The notes: generated by a model not told the origin, from the letters alone. A DNA stretch of 64,000 bases from Lewinellaceae bacterium (GCA_020636075.1 JACJYO010000013.1:1-64000); one strand, 5' to 3'; positions 8,361-16,657 are shown, counted from the first letter of the stretch. Made by a program: numbers and translations.

Positions 8361-8437
8361 ACCACGGAGGCACGGAGGACACGGAGTGATTCATTTGTAG
8401 AAAAATTTAAACTCCGTGTCCTCCGTGCCTCCGTGGT
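8361..8437. repeat. Palindromic element, CACGGAGG family (copy 1)
   Basis: Perfect 27-bp arms at 8361-8387 and 8411-8437 (ACCACGGAGGCACGGAGGAC and onward) with a 23-nt spacer. It lies between the beta-mannosidase stop and the acyl-CoA ligase start. Related copies are at 43150-43260 and 47503-47561. Confidence 0.9.
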
Positions 8438-8501
8438 GTAAATTCACTCCGGAATTCCATAATTTTACCAACCTCTTAATGCAGAAAAACAGCGACGAAT
8501 A

Positions 8502-10157
8502 ATGACAGAAAAGCCCTGGTTACAGCACTACCCCAAAGGTGTACCGGCTAATATTGACGATGCCGCCTACCCGCGCCTGATAGACATGCTGGACGAATGC
8601 CTGAAAAAATACCACGACCTGCCCGCATTTATTTTTATGGGTAAAACCCTCACGTTTGGGGAGGTGGATACCTTGAGCAACCAGTTTGGCGCTTACCTGC
8701 AATCGCGGGGCCTGGAACCCGGCGACCGCATTGCCCTGATGATGCCCAACATGTTGCAGTACCCCATCGCCCTGTTTGGCGCCCTGCGCGCCGGACTGAT
8801 TGTGGTAAACACCAACCCCCTGTATACCCCGCGGGAAATGCGGCACCAGTTTGCCGATTCGGGCGCCAAGGCCATCATTATCGCCGAGAACTTTGCCGCC
8901 AATCTGGAGCAGATCATTGGCGAAACCCAGATCAAAACAGTGATCGTGACCAGCATTGGCGAGATGCTGGGTTTCCGGGGGAAGATTATCAACTTCATCG
9001 TGCGCCGGATCAAACGCATGGTGCCCCGGTTCAACCTGCCGAACACGGCTACATTCATGGATGGGCTAAAACAGGGCAAGAAATTTACCATCAAACCCTT
9101 CGAGTCCGGACCCGACGATACCATCATTCTCCAATATACCGGCGGTACTACCGGCGTTTCAAAAGGCGCCATGCTTACCAACCGCAACCTGATCGCCAAC
9201 ATGCAGCAAATACGCGCCTGGCTGTCGCCGGTACTTCCCGAGCGCAAGGTTGTCGCACTTTGCCCGCTGCCGCTGTACCATATTTTTGCCTTCACCGTCA
9301 ACTGCCTGGCCTTTATGAGCGTCGGCGGGCGCAACGTGCTCATCGTCAACGCCCGCGACCTGCCTGCCCTGATCAAGGAATGGCGTACCCACCGGCCAAA
9401 TATTTTCACCGGCGTGAACACCCTGTTTAATGCCCTGCTCAACCACTCCGATTTTGCGGCGCTCGACTTCACTGACCTCAAGGCAACCGTGGGCGGCGGC
9501 ATGGCCGTGCAGCGCGCCGTGGCCGAGCGCTGGCAGCAGGTGACCGGCTGCCAACTTACCGAGGGCTATGGGCTTACCGAAGCCAGTCCGGTACTCAGCG
9601 TCAACCCGATTGGTCCGGCTATGCGGCTCGGCACCATCGGCATGCCCGTGCCATCGACCGATATCCGGATCGTGAACACCATGGGCAAAGTGGCCAACGT
9701 GCGCGAAACCGGTGAAATTCAGGCTAAAGGACCCCAGGTGATGAAAGGCTACTGGCAGCGCCCTGAAGCCACCGCCGAAGTGATCCAGGACGGCTGGCTC
9801 AGTACGGGCGATATCGGCTTCATGTCGGAAGACGGTTTTTTCCAGATCGTCGATCGCAAAAAAGACATGATCCTGGTGTCGGGTTTCAACGTGTTCCCCA
9901 ACGAGGTGGAAGATGTCATTGCCTCCAATCCCAAAGTGTTGGAAGTAGCGGCGGTTGGTATTCCAGACGAAAAATCGGGCGAGGTGGTCAAGGTGTTTAT
10001 TGTAAAAAAAGACCAGAGCCTGACCAAGGAAGAAGTGGTCGCCTTTTGCAAGTCGCAAATGACCGGCTACAAGGTGCCCAAACAGGTGGAATTCCGGAAA
10101 GAACTGCCAAAGACTAACGTGGGGAAGATCTTGCGGCGCGCCTTGCGAGATGAATGA
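8502..10157 (+). CDS. fadD: Long-chain fatty-acid CoA ligase
   Basis: A 551-aa ANL-superfamily enzyme (EC 6.2.1.3) that activates fatty acids with ATP and CoA for beta-oxidation or lipid synthesis. The P-loop-like AMP motif ILQYTGGTTGVSKGA is near residue 210, GYGLTEASPV near 350, STGDIGF near 430, and the C-terminal lysine region KTNVGKILRRALRDE at the end. Overall length and the sequence PNMLQYPIALFGALRAGL match the FadD subgroup. A 35-bp-arm palindrome begins just after the stop. No beta-oxidation genes are next to it, so the physiological chain-length preference cannot be told. Confidence 0.9.
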   Translation: MTEKPWLQHYPKGVPANIDDAAYPRLIDMLDECLKKYHDLPAFIFMGKTLTFGEVDTLSNQFGAYLQSRGLEPGDRIALMMPNMLQYPIALFGALRAGLIVVNTNPLYTPREMRHQFADSGAKAIIIAENFAANLEQIIGETQIKTVIVTSIGEMLGFRGKIINFIVRRIKRMVPRFNLPNTATFMDGLKQGKKFTIKPFESGPDDTIILQYTGGTTGVSKGAMLTNRNLIANMQQIRAWLSPVLPERKVVALCPLPLYHIFAFTVNCLAFMSVGGRNVLIVNARDLPALIKEWRTHRPNIFTGVNTLFNALLNHSDFAALDFTDLKATVGGGMAVQRAVAERWQQVTGCQLTEGYGLTEASPVLSVNPIGPAMRLGTIGMPVPSTDIRIVNTMGKVANVRETGEIQAKGPQVMKGYWQRPEATAEVIQDGWLSTGDIGFMSEDGFFQIVDRKKDMILVSGFNVFPNEVEDVIASNPKVLEVAAVGIPDEKSGEVVKVFIVKKDQSLTKEEVVAFCKSQMTGYKVPKQVEFRKELPKTNVGKILRRALRDE

Positions 10158-10160
10158 TTA

Positions 10161-10300
10161 CGGATTTCGGATTACGGAGTGCGGATTGGTTCACCTTTTC
10201 GTGGAGTTTTACATCGTTGCTTTTGCAGAATATTCCAAGAAGGCAGAAACTTCAAGCACAGGGATGGTGAACCAATCCGCACTCCGTAATCCGAAATCCG
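10161..10300. repeat. Long palindrome with 35-bp perfect arms
   Basis: CGGATTTCGGATTACGGAGT... at 10161-10195 is repeated perfectly inverted at 10266-10300, with a 70-nt spacer. It fills the gap between fadD and the convergent membrane-protein gene and could terminate both transcripts. The inner end of each arm carries GGTTCACC, also present at the base of the 28333-28364 hairpin. A 65-codon ORF through it is not considered real. Confidence 0.9.
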
Positions 10301-10306
10301 CAATTT

Positions 10307-10777
10307 TTAAACAGTCCCTCTGTTCCGAGTCCGCCAGACCGACATAAACAGCCGGACCGCAAACACCGGCGGCGCGACAAAACTCCCCACTCCGAAAAAC
10401 AACATTTCCGTCCACATATACGATTCGATGCCTTTTTGTTGCGCTGCCGGCAAATGCCCGGTGAGTGCTTCCCAGGTATGTTCCTCGATGTAAACCATGA
10501 AGCCGTTGACGGCATCTACCATAATAAACGTCAGGGGAAACATGAGCAGGATAAGCCCGACTTTTACCTCCTGCAGCCAGGCGATGGGCGTGAATTTAAG
10601 TAGAAAAATATAGCGCGTCAGCGTGATCGTGCAAACCACGAAAGCGATGTTCCAGCCCTCGAAGGGCCACACATACATTGCCTTGTGGATAGGGTAGAGC
10701 ACCAGCCACACGATGAGGGCAGTGAGCACCCACCAGAGGAGCTCGAGCCAGAGGGTGAGTTGTTGTTGTTTGGTCAT
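10307..10777 (-). CDS. Hypothetical membrane protein (156 aa)
   Basis: No family was recognised. About four membrane segments are visible (residues about 10-30, 41-60, 70-90 and 118-140), with a Trp-rich N-terminus and a basic C-terminus (WRTRNRGTV) consistent with a cytoplasmic end. A central acidic stretch YIEEHTWEAL probably lies outside the membrane. It is convergent with fadD. Confidence 0.6.
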   Translation of the reverse strand: MTKQQQLTLWLELLWWVLTALIVWLVLYPIHKAMYVWPFEGWNIAFVVCTITLTRYIFLLKFTPIAWLQEVKVGLILLMFPLTFIMVDAVNGFMVYIEEHTWEALTGHLPAAQQKGIESYMWTEMLFFGVGSFVAPPVFAVRLFMSVWRTRNRGTV

Positions 10778-10871
10778 ATGTAACTCGTCGTTGGAAGGGA
10801 ACGCAACTTACAACGGATTGTTCGAATACGGGTGTAGGATTGAGCTGCCAATATCTGGACAATCTCTTTTA

Positions 10872-11040
10872 CGCGCACCTATACCGTTGCCGTGCCCTGG
10901 CCAATTGACCGGTATAGAAATCATTGGTGCGGATACCATGCCGCTCGCGCAAACCTTCTACCCATGCGATGGTGCCGCAGTCACGTGCACATTTTTTCAG
11001 CAGAGTGCTGATAGTAAAAATATCGGGACGACGACCTGAT
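10872..11040 (-). pseudogene. Possible gene remnant, unknown family
   Basis: On the minus strand this stretch translates to protein-like sequence (TLLKKCARDCGTIAWVEGL, then RERHGIRTNDFYTGQLARAR) ending in a stop at about 10869. Upstream of it the frame runs into low-complexity Gly-rich sequence that overlaps the next gene, and there is no good start codon. It may be the 3' end of a decayed gene. I cannot assign a family. Confidence 0.2.
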
Positions 11041-11058
11041 ATTGAAAAATCCCCTCCC

Positions 11059-11442
11059 TCACACCCGTCGCCACCACCACACCCAAACCCCATTAAACCC
11101 CGCAAACACTCCGGCCAAAAGCCACCCCACCACCGGAGCCTCCGCCAGGCTGAACATGGCGATCAAAATCCCCAGCGTAGCCGCGCCCGACCAGATGATC
11201 TTCAACCGCAACATGCCCCGGTAACGCTCCACACTGCCATGCCGGCCCAGGTACGATTCCAGCCCGATGCCGAACAGCGCCGCTGCTACCAGGCGTACGG
11301 TCAGCGGATCAAAAAATGGCCAGCCCAGCAACGCCAGCATTTTTTCGGGAAAAAAGAACAGGGGCACGGCAAACACCAGATCGACGATGCAGTGCACGAC
11401 AAACCAGGTTTTCAGGGCAGCAGGAACATTTGCGGCTGACAT
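11059..11442 (-). CDS. Hypothetical membrane protein (127 aa)
   Basis: A four-helix integral membrane protein with segments at about 14-34, 46-62, 80-98 and 104-122 and a C-terminal WVWWWRRV. Family unrecognised. It starts 9 bp after the sugar transporter stop, so it is very likely co-transcribed with it. A role linked to the transporter is possible but not shown. Confidence 0.65.
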   Translation of the reverse strand: MSAANVPAALKTWFVVHCIVDLVFAVPLFFFPEKMLALLGWPFFDPLTVRLVAAALFGIGLESYLGRHGSVERYRGMLRLKIIWSGAATLGILIAMFSLAEAPVVGWLLAGVFAGFNGVWVWWWRRV

Positions 11443-11451
11443 AGCGTCTTT

Positions 11452-12774
11452 TTAAGCAGTTGTAGCAGCGTTCTGCACCACATACCCGCGCAACACGTAA
11501 TACACCACATAGGAAAAACAGACGATCGGCACCACCAACGCCAGTTGCATCCCCCCGACACCCGACAGCAACCCGGCAATCGGCGGCATCACCGCGCCCC
11601 CGACAATCGACATGATCACGAGCGAAGAAGCCATCTTGCGCTCGGCAGGTGGCATGCCCTTGGTAGCCAATGCGAAAATGGTGGGAAACATGATGCTCTG
11701 GCAGAAATAGGTCAGCATGATGCAGACAATGCCAATCAAACCGCCAATCAGAAAGGCCAGTACGACCAGCGCCACGGCTGCCCAACAATACCAGGACAGT
11801 ACCTTGCGCGCATCCATACGACTCATCAGGTAGGTGCCCAGAAAACGGCCGAGCATGAAGAGCACCAGGGCGAAGGAGGCGTGGAACCCGGCGATCTGGT
11901 CGGGCGTTGCATCCTCGGCCACCCGGTACAGGCTGTTGACAAAGCCCAGGTGCTCATTCCGGGCAAAGTCTATTTTAAAATCCACAAAATAGCCCCAAAG
12001 GGTAGCCTGTGCGCCCACATTGGCAAACTGCGCGAGCACACCCAGGCGCAAGTGCCGGTATTTTTTGAAGGGCTCCAAAATGCCCACCTTGCCTTCGGCC
12101 AGTTCTTCCTCGCGACCCACCTCCGGCATCTTGGTGATCCAGAACAACAGAGCCACGAGCAATACGATGCCGGCGATCCACAGGTACGGCCCCTGCACCG
12201 AGAGGGCTTCCTGCACCCGGGCGGCGTCGATCTGTTCGGGCGTCATGCCGGCGAGCACTTCCGCCGTGTATTCTTTTTTTGAAAAAATAAACCAGCTGCC
12301 GATGGCCGGCCCCAGGATGATGCTGATGCCGTTGAATGATTGCGCAAAGTTGATACGCCACTCCGCGTCGTTTTTATCGCCCAACACGGTAACGTACAGG
12401 TTGGCCGCCGTTTCCAAAAACGCCAGGCCGGAAGCAATGGTGAACAGGCAAAACAGGAAAAAGGCATACACGCGGATGTCTGCCGCCGGGTAAAACAGCA
12501 GCGCACCACCGGCATACAGCATGAGCCCCGCCAGAATACCGCGCTTGTACCCAAACTTGCGCATGAAAATCCCCGCCGGAATGGCCATCACGAAATAGCC
12601 AAAGTAAAACGCCGAGTCGACGATGCCGGCCTGCCAGCGCTTCAGATCGAGCGCAAACTGAAAATGCCGGATCAGCGAGCCGTTCAGGCTGTTGGCCAGC
12701 CCCCACAAAAAAAACAGGCTGCAAACCAGGATAAACGGAATGAGGTAGGGGTTGCGGGTAGAGGATTGATTCAT
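11452..12774 (-). CDS. FucP-type sugar:H+ symporter (MFS)
   Basis: A 440-aa Major Facilitator protein of the fucose/glucose/galactose symporter group. Hallmarks are LFFLWGLANSLNGSLIRHFQ in the first helix, FYFGYFVMAIPAGIFMRKFGYKRGI, LETAANLYVTVLGD, and FAQSFNGISIILGPAIGS. Twelve hydrophobic segments can be counted. FucP-like proteins import neutral hexoses with protons, but the substrate cannot be read from the sequence. The insertion between helices 6 and 7 region (EEYTAEVLAGMTPEQIDA-like stretch) is common in Bacteroidota members. A small membrane gene follows 9 bp downstream. Confidence 0.88.
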   Translation of the reverse strand: MNQSSTRNPYLIPFILVCSLFFLWGLANSLNGSLIRHFQFALDLKRWQAGIVDSAFYFGYFVMAIPAGIFMRKFGYKRGILAGLMLYAGGALLFYPAADIRVYAFFLFCLFTIASGLAFLETAANLYVTVLGDKNDAEWRINFAQSFNGISIILGPAIGSWFIFSKKEYTAEVLAGMTPEQIDAARVQEALSVQGPYLWIAGIVLLVALLFWITKMPEVGREEELAEGKVGILEPFKKYRHLRLGVLAQFANVGAQATLWGYFVDFKIDFARNEHLGFVNSLYRVAEDATPDQIAGFHASFALVLFMLGRFLGTYLMSRMDARKVLSWYCWAAVALVVLAFLIGGLIGIVCIMLTYFCQSIMFPTIFALATKGMPPAERKMASSLVIMSIVGGAVMPPIAGLLSGVGGMQLALVVPIVCFSYVVYYVLRGYVVQNAATTA

Positions 12775-12835
12775 GGCTGGTTGTTGTTAATGATAGTTCA
12801 AGTCGGTCATGGAGATTATTGCTGTTGGTGTTTAG

Positions 12836-12984
12836 AGGGGGTAAACACTTTTCAAATTGAACTTTTCAAATTAAACTTTTGACTTTCTGAGAAGCATATC
12901 GAGTTCGTAAAGTTTCTTTAAAGTCAAATTTGAAAAGATCAATTTGAAATTTGAAAAGTATACATCCCCTCGGGTCGCTTAAGT
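12836..12984. repeat. AT-rich palindromic element (copy 1)
   Basis: Outer ends are GAGGGGGTAAACACTTTTC and its partner near 12975 (GAAAAGTATACATCCCCTC). The inner parts ACTTTTCAAATT and AAATTTGAAAAG alternate, and the core is AAGTTTCTTTAAAGTC. The same element, inverted, is at 33573-33711. It is followed by CTTAAGTTGCC, which is shared with copy 4. Confidence 0.8.
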
Positions 12985-12996
12985 TGCCCGCATACA

Positions 12997-13950
12997 TCAA
13001 ACAGCCAGATGGTATTTCATCGCCAAATGGTGCAGCATATCCCGTGTCATGGCATCGAGGTCGTATTCGGGCCGCCAGTTCCAGTCGTGGCGGGCGGCAG
13101 CGTCGTCGATAGATGCCGGCCAGGAGTCTGCGATAGCCTGCCGGAAATCCGGTTTATAATTGATTTTAAAATTGGGCATCTGCTTGCGAATGCTGTTGGC
13201 CACTTCATCGGGCGAAAACGTCATGCCGGCGAGGTTGTAGCTGGTGCGCACCGAAAGCCGGTTGGCCTGGGCTTCCATCAGCTCGATCGTAGCGCGTATG
13301 GCGTCAGGCATGTACAGCATCGGCAGGCGGGTGTCGGCGCTCAGGAAACACTCGTAAGGCTTGTTCTGGATGGCGTAGTGGTAAATATCCACAGCGTAGT
13401 CGGTGGTGCCGCCGCCGGGCATGCTCTGGTAGCCGATGATGCCCGGGTAGCGCAACGAGCGCACATCCACGCCGTATCGGCGGTAGTAGTAGTTCGCCCA
13501 GTTTTCACCGGCCACTTTGCTGATGCCGTACACCGTTTCGGGGATGAGCACTTCGTACTGGGGGGTGTCCTGGTGTGCGGCCTCGCGGCCAAACACAGCA
13601 ATCGAAGAAGGGAAGTACACCTTGCTTAGGCTGCGCTGGCGGGCAATCTCCAACACGTTGAACAGGCTGGCCATATTGATGTCCCAGGCCCACATGGGGT
13701 CGTTTTCGCCTTTGGCGCTCAGGATGGCAGCGAGGTGGTAAATCTGGTTGATCCGCCATTTTTTTACGACTTCCTCCAGAGCCTGGCCGTCCATGGCGTT
13801 CAGGATTTCCGATGGGCCGGACTGGTTTTCCAGCGGGTTGAGGTCGGAGGCGATGACGCAGTCGTCACCATAAAGTTCGCGCAATGCTTCGGTGAGCACT
13901 GTGCCAATTTGGCCCCCGGCGCCGATGATGAGAATGTTTTCTTGTTTCAT
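12997..13950 (-). CDS. L-threonine 3-dehydrogenase, SDR type
   Basis: A 317-aa NAD-dependent extended SDR that oxidises L-threonine to 2-amino-3-ketobutyrate (EC 1.1.1.103). The glycine motif GAGGQIG is at residues 10-16, the catalytic Ser in FPSSIAVFG near 116, and YGISK with Tyr141 and Lys145. The short-chain threonine dehydrogenase markers PGGGTTDYAVDIY, LPMLYMPDAIRATIELMEA and SWPASIDDAAAR are all present, separating it from sugar epimerases. The partner 2-amino-3-ketobutyrate CoA ligase is not in the window. Confidence 0.92.
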   Translation of the reverse strand: MKQENILIIGAGGQIGTVLTEALRELYGDDCVIASDLNPLENQSGPSEILNAMDGQALEEVVKKWRINQIYHLAAILSAKGENDPMWAWDINMASLFNVLEIARQRSLSKVYFPSSIAVFGREAAHQDTPQYEVLIPETVYGISKVAGENWANYYYRRYGVDVRSLRYPGIIGYQSMPGGGTTDYAVDIYHYAIQNKPYECFLSADTRLPMLYMPDAIRATIELMEAQANRLSVRTSYNLAGMTFSPDEVANSIRKQMPNFKINYKPDFRQAIADSWPASIDDAAARHDWNWRPEYDLDAMTRDMLHHLAMKYHLAV

Positions 13951-14065
13951 ATCGTACTGCTCCGGATACTTGGTTAGTGCCCGAAAAGTAGGGAAACTCC
14001 AAGGGAATGACCAAGATCAAATGGGGAATTTCCCGGAATAAAAGACCTTTGCAAAAAAAGCAATC

Positions 14066-15436
14066 ATGCCCGATCCATCGAATTCCAAGAAAAAAGCTGT
14101 GGTCGTTGGCGCCGGACTCGTCGGCGCCCTCTGGACTGTCTTTCTCGCCCGCCGGGGTTATCAGGTTGATCTGTACGAACGGCGCTCCGACATGCGTGCT
14201 GCCGGTTATGTCGGCGGGCGTTCCATCAACCTGGCCATGAGCGTGCGCGGCTGGGCGGCTATCGACAAAGCCGGTATTCGCGAAAAAATCGAAAAAGTAG
14301 CCATTGCCATGCCTGGCCGGATGATGCACTCCGAAACCGGCGAACTGAGTTACCAACCCTACGGGAAAGCCGACGAGGCGATTTACTCGGTATCGCGCGG
14401 CGGACTCAATCTGGAATTGTTGCACATTGCTGGTACTTTCCCCGATGTAAATTTTTACTTCGACCACCGCTGTGTCGATCTGGACTTGCAAAATCCCACC
14501 ATCACGTTTGAAGATACCACTACCGGCCTCCTAAAAACCGTAGAGGCGCCGCTGATCTTCGGCGCCGACGGGGCTTTTTCTGCCGTGCGTTATGCCTTGC
14601 AACGCACCGATCGTTTCAACTACACCCAGCAGTATATCGAGCACGGCTACAAGGAACTGACCATCCCGCCTGCGCCTGGGGGCAAGCACCGGATCGACCC
14701 CAATGCTCTGCACATCTGGCCGCGCGGCAATTTTATGCTGATTGCATTGCCCAATGCCGACGGCAGTTTTACCTGCACGCTTTTTTTGCCCTTCGAGGGC
14801 GCTGTTTCTTTTGAAAAGCTGACCACCGACGTTGCTGTGCGGGATTTTTTCGACCGCTACTTTTCCGATGCGGTCCCACACATGCCTACGCTGATCGACG
14901 ATTTTTGGGGAAATCCCACAGCCTCGCTCGTTACCACCAAATGCGATCCCTGGCACTGGCAAAACCGCATCCTGCTCATCGGCGATGCAGCCCATGCGAT
15001 CGTACCGTTTTACGGCCAGGGTATGAACGCGGGGTTCGAAGATTGCACTATCCTGGATACGATGTACGATGAATACAATGGCGACTGGTCGGGCATAATC
15101 CCCGATTTTTCGCGCCAGCGCAAACCCGACGGTGACGCCATTCTCGAGCTGGCACTTCGAAATTTTATCGAAATGCGCGACCTCGTTGGCGATCCCATGT
15201 TTTTGCTGCGCAAAAAAATTGCCGCCTGGCTGCACGAAGAGTACCCCGATTTTATCCCGGTGTATTCCATGGTTTCGTTCACGAATATTCCCTACCACGT
15301 TGCCCTGCACGAACACGACCGGCAAAATGAGCTGTTCCGTGAAATCCTCGCCTTGCCCGATATCGAAGCAAACTGGAATGGCCCGGCTGTTCGGGAATGC
15401 TTTGAACGGTGGATGGCAGAAAGCGCCGGATTATGA
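14066..15436 (+). CDS. kmo: Kynurenine 3-monooxygenase
   Basis: A 456-aa FAD monooxygenase (EC 1.14.13.9) converting L-kynurenine to 3-hydroxykynurenine with NADPH and O2, in tryptophan catabolism or the kynurenine route to NAD. The dinucleotide motif VVVGAGLVGALW is at residues 12-23, followed by YERRSDMRAAGYVGGRSINLAMS, which is typical of KMO, and GDAAHAIVPFYGQGMNAGFEDC near residue 310, where FAD binds. The C-terminal region has a hydrophobic stretch as in other bacterial KMOs. The stop overlaps the start of a Crp/Fnr regulator gene as ATGA. Other kynurenine-pathway genes are not adjacent. Confidence 0.93.
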   Translation: MPDPSNSKKKAVVVGAGLVGALWTVFLARRGYQVDLYERRSDMRAAGYVGGRSINLAMSVRGWAAIDKAGIREKIEKVAIAMPGRMMHSETGELSYQPYGKADEAIYSVSRGGLNLELLHIAGTFPDVNFYFDHRCVDLDLQNPTITFEDTTTGLLKTVEAPLIFGADGAFSAVRYALQRTDRFNYTQQYIEHGYKELTIPPAPGGKHRIDPNALHIWPRGNFMLIALPNADGSFTCTLFLPFEGAVSFEKLTTDVAVRDFFDRYFSDAVPHMPTLIDDFWGNPTASLVTTKCDPWHWQNRILLIGDAAHAIVPFYGQGMNAGFEDCTILDTMYDEYNGDWSGIIPDFSRQRKPDGDAILELALRNFIEMRDLVGDPMFLLRKKIAAWLHEEYPDFIPVYSMVSFTNIPYHVALHEHDRQNELFREILALPDIEANWNGPAVRECFERWMAESAGL

Positions 15437-16092
15437 AACCAGAAGATCTCCGCAGCCTGTTGCACCGGCATTTTCCGCTGTTGAACAACCCTGAACTGGT
15501 CGACATCATCGCCGAGCGGGCGGTTCCGCTAATCCTGCCGGTTGGCGATGTACTCCTCCATCCGGGCGATCCGGTAAAACTCATTCCGCTGGTCGTAAAA
15601 GGCACCGTCAAAGTAGCCCGCGCCGATGCTACGGGGCATGAAGTGCTGCTGTACTACATTCAGCCCGGGGAAAGCTGCGCCATGACCCTTTCATCCTGCC
15701 TCAAACGCGAAAAAAGCAAGGTGAAGGCTACTGTCCAGCAATCGGCGGAGATCATCGGCATTCCGGCGGAAGTGGCGTATTTACTCGGTCGGAAGTTCCC
15801 GGGCTGGTACGATTTTGTGCTCGATTCCTACGCTCAGCGTTTTCAGGAATTGCTGCGCATGGTTGATGAAATTGGTTTTGCCAGCCTGGATCAACGCCTG
15901 TTGCATTATCTCCGCGAACAACAGGCGATGCAGCAGTCGACGGTGCTGCACCGGTCGCATCAGGAGATCGCCGATGATCTGGGTTCGGCACGCGCCGTCA
16001 TTTCCCGCCTGCTCAAACAAATGGAACGCAAGGGCATGGTCACGCTCCTCCGGGGCCGGATCAAGATTCTTTCACTTGTGTTACCTGAGTAG
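15433..16092 (+). CDS. Crp/Fnr family transcription regulator
   Basis: A 219-aa regulator with an N-terminal cyclic-nucleotide-binding-like jelly roll (about 10-125) and a C-terminal winged helix (about 150-219, HQEIADDLGSARAVISRLLKQMERKG as recognition part). The effector site lacks the usual cAMP signature and carries ESCAMTLSSCL, a two-Cys stretch common in Bacteroidota relatives that could sense redox state or bind a cluster. I chose ATG 15433, which overlaps the kmo stop (ATGA), over an upstream in-frame start inside kmo. Translational coupling with kmo is likely. Small membrane genes follow. Confidence 0.85.
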   Translation: MKPEDLRSLLHRHFPLLNNPELVDIIAERAVPLILPVGDVLLHPGDPVKLIPLVVKGTVKVARADATGHEVLLYYIQPGESCAMTLSSCLKREKSKVKATVQQSAEIIGIPAEVAYLLGRKFPGWYDFVLDSYAQRFQELLRMVDEIGFASLDQRLLHYLREQQAMQQSTVLHRSHQEIADDLGSARAVISRLLKQMERKGMVTLLRGRIKILSLVLPE

Positions 16093-16140
16093 CATACATC
16101 CCGGCCCGCGCGGTTGAACTTTGTGTTACAAACTCAGGCA

Positions 16141-16245
16141 ATGGGAAAAGAAACACCAAAATTGTACAAGTTTTTGATCGTTTGCCTGCTGTGCCTGGGC
16201 ATAGCAGCCGGCATTGCCTGGATCATTCAAATTGTTCAAACTTAA
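16141..16245 (+). CDS. Small single-pass membrane protein (34 aa)
   Basis: A 34-codon ORF reading MGKETPKLYKFLIVCLLCLG and onward, then a hydrophobic run to IVQT and a TAA stop. One membrane helix (about 11-31) with a basic N-terminus suggests an inner-membrane microprotein. It sits 48 nt after the regulator and 13 nt before the DUF2892 gene, so an operon is plausible. The upstream AACTTTG-like box is one mismatch from the -7 consensus. Confidence 0.5.
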   Translation: MGKETPKLYKFLIVCLLCLGIAAGIAWIIQIVQT

Positions 16246-16258
16246 ACGTAGTTGAATT

Positions 16259-16471
16259 ATGAAAAAGAACATGGGATCCATCGACCGGGTCGTGCGTGTA
16301 GTGCTGGCCATCATTTTTGGCGTTTTGTATTTTACGGGTACCGTGACCGGCACATTCGGACTTGTATTGCTGGTGCTTGGCGGCGTATTTCTTGCTACCA
16401 GTCTGGTCAGTTTTTGCCCGATTTATGCAATTGTGGGTCTTTCGACTTGCCCGGTTTCGGAGCGGGGTTAG
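16259..16471 (+). CDS. DUF2892 (YgaP-like) membrane protein
   Basis: A 70-aa protein with the DUF2892 pattern: KNMGSIDRVVRVVLAIIFG, a Gly/Val-rich second helix LVLLVLGGVFLATSLVSFCP, and CPVSERG at the end. Two membrane helices with FCP..YAIVGLSTCP, a Cys pair common in this family, which is found attached to rhodaneses or next to sulfur-metabolism regulators. It lies downstream of a Cys-containing Crp/Fnr protein, so a thiol or sulfur role is possible by context only. Confidence 0.8.
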   Translation: MKKNMGSIDRVVRVVLAIIFGVLYFTGTVTGTFGLVLLVLGGVFLATSLVSFCPIYAIVGLSTCPVSERG

Positions 16472-16487
16472 AGATCAACGACTTCAG

Positions 16488-16633
16488 GGACGTACAACTT
16501 TTCAACTTTCCAATTTTTCTTTTCCAATTTCAAATAAAAAGGATGATCCCGACTTGGGGAGTTACTTTAATTTGAAATGTCAGATTTGAAATTTGAGATT
16601 GGAAAAGTGTACACCATCTCAGGTTGGTTAAGT
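16488..16633. repeat. AT-rich palindromic element (copy 2, diverged)
   Basis: Outer ends are GACGTACAACTTTTCAA and GGAAAAGTGTACACC. The interior has the alternating CTTTTCAAATT / AAATTTGA pattern and a TTAATTTGAAATG half. It is more diverged than copies 1, 3 and 4, but orientation and the trailing GGTTAAGT fit. Confidence 0.6.
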
Positions 16634-16657
16634 CAAGATGCAAATACAACCCAATGC

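Noticed and set aside
10150..10347. 65-aa plus-strand ORF after fadD
   Set aside because: It runs through the 35-bp-arm palindrome and lacks a ribosome-binding site.
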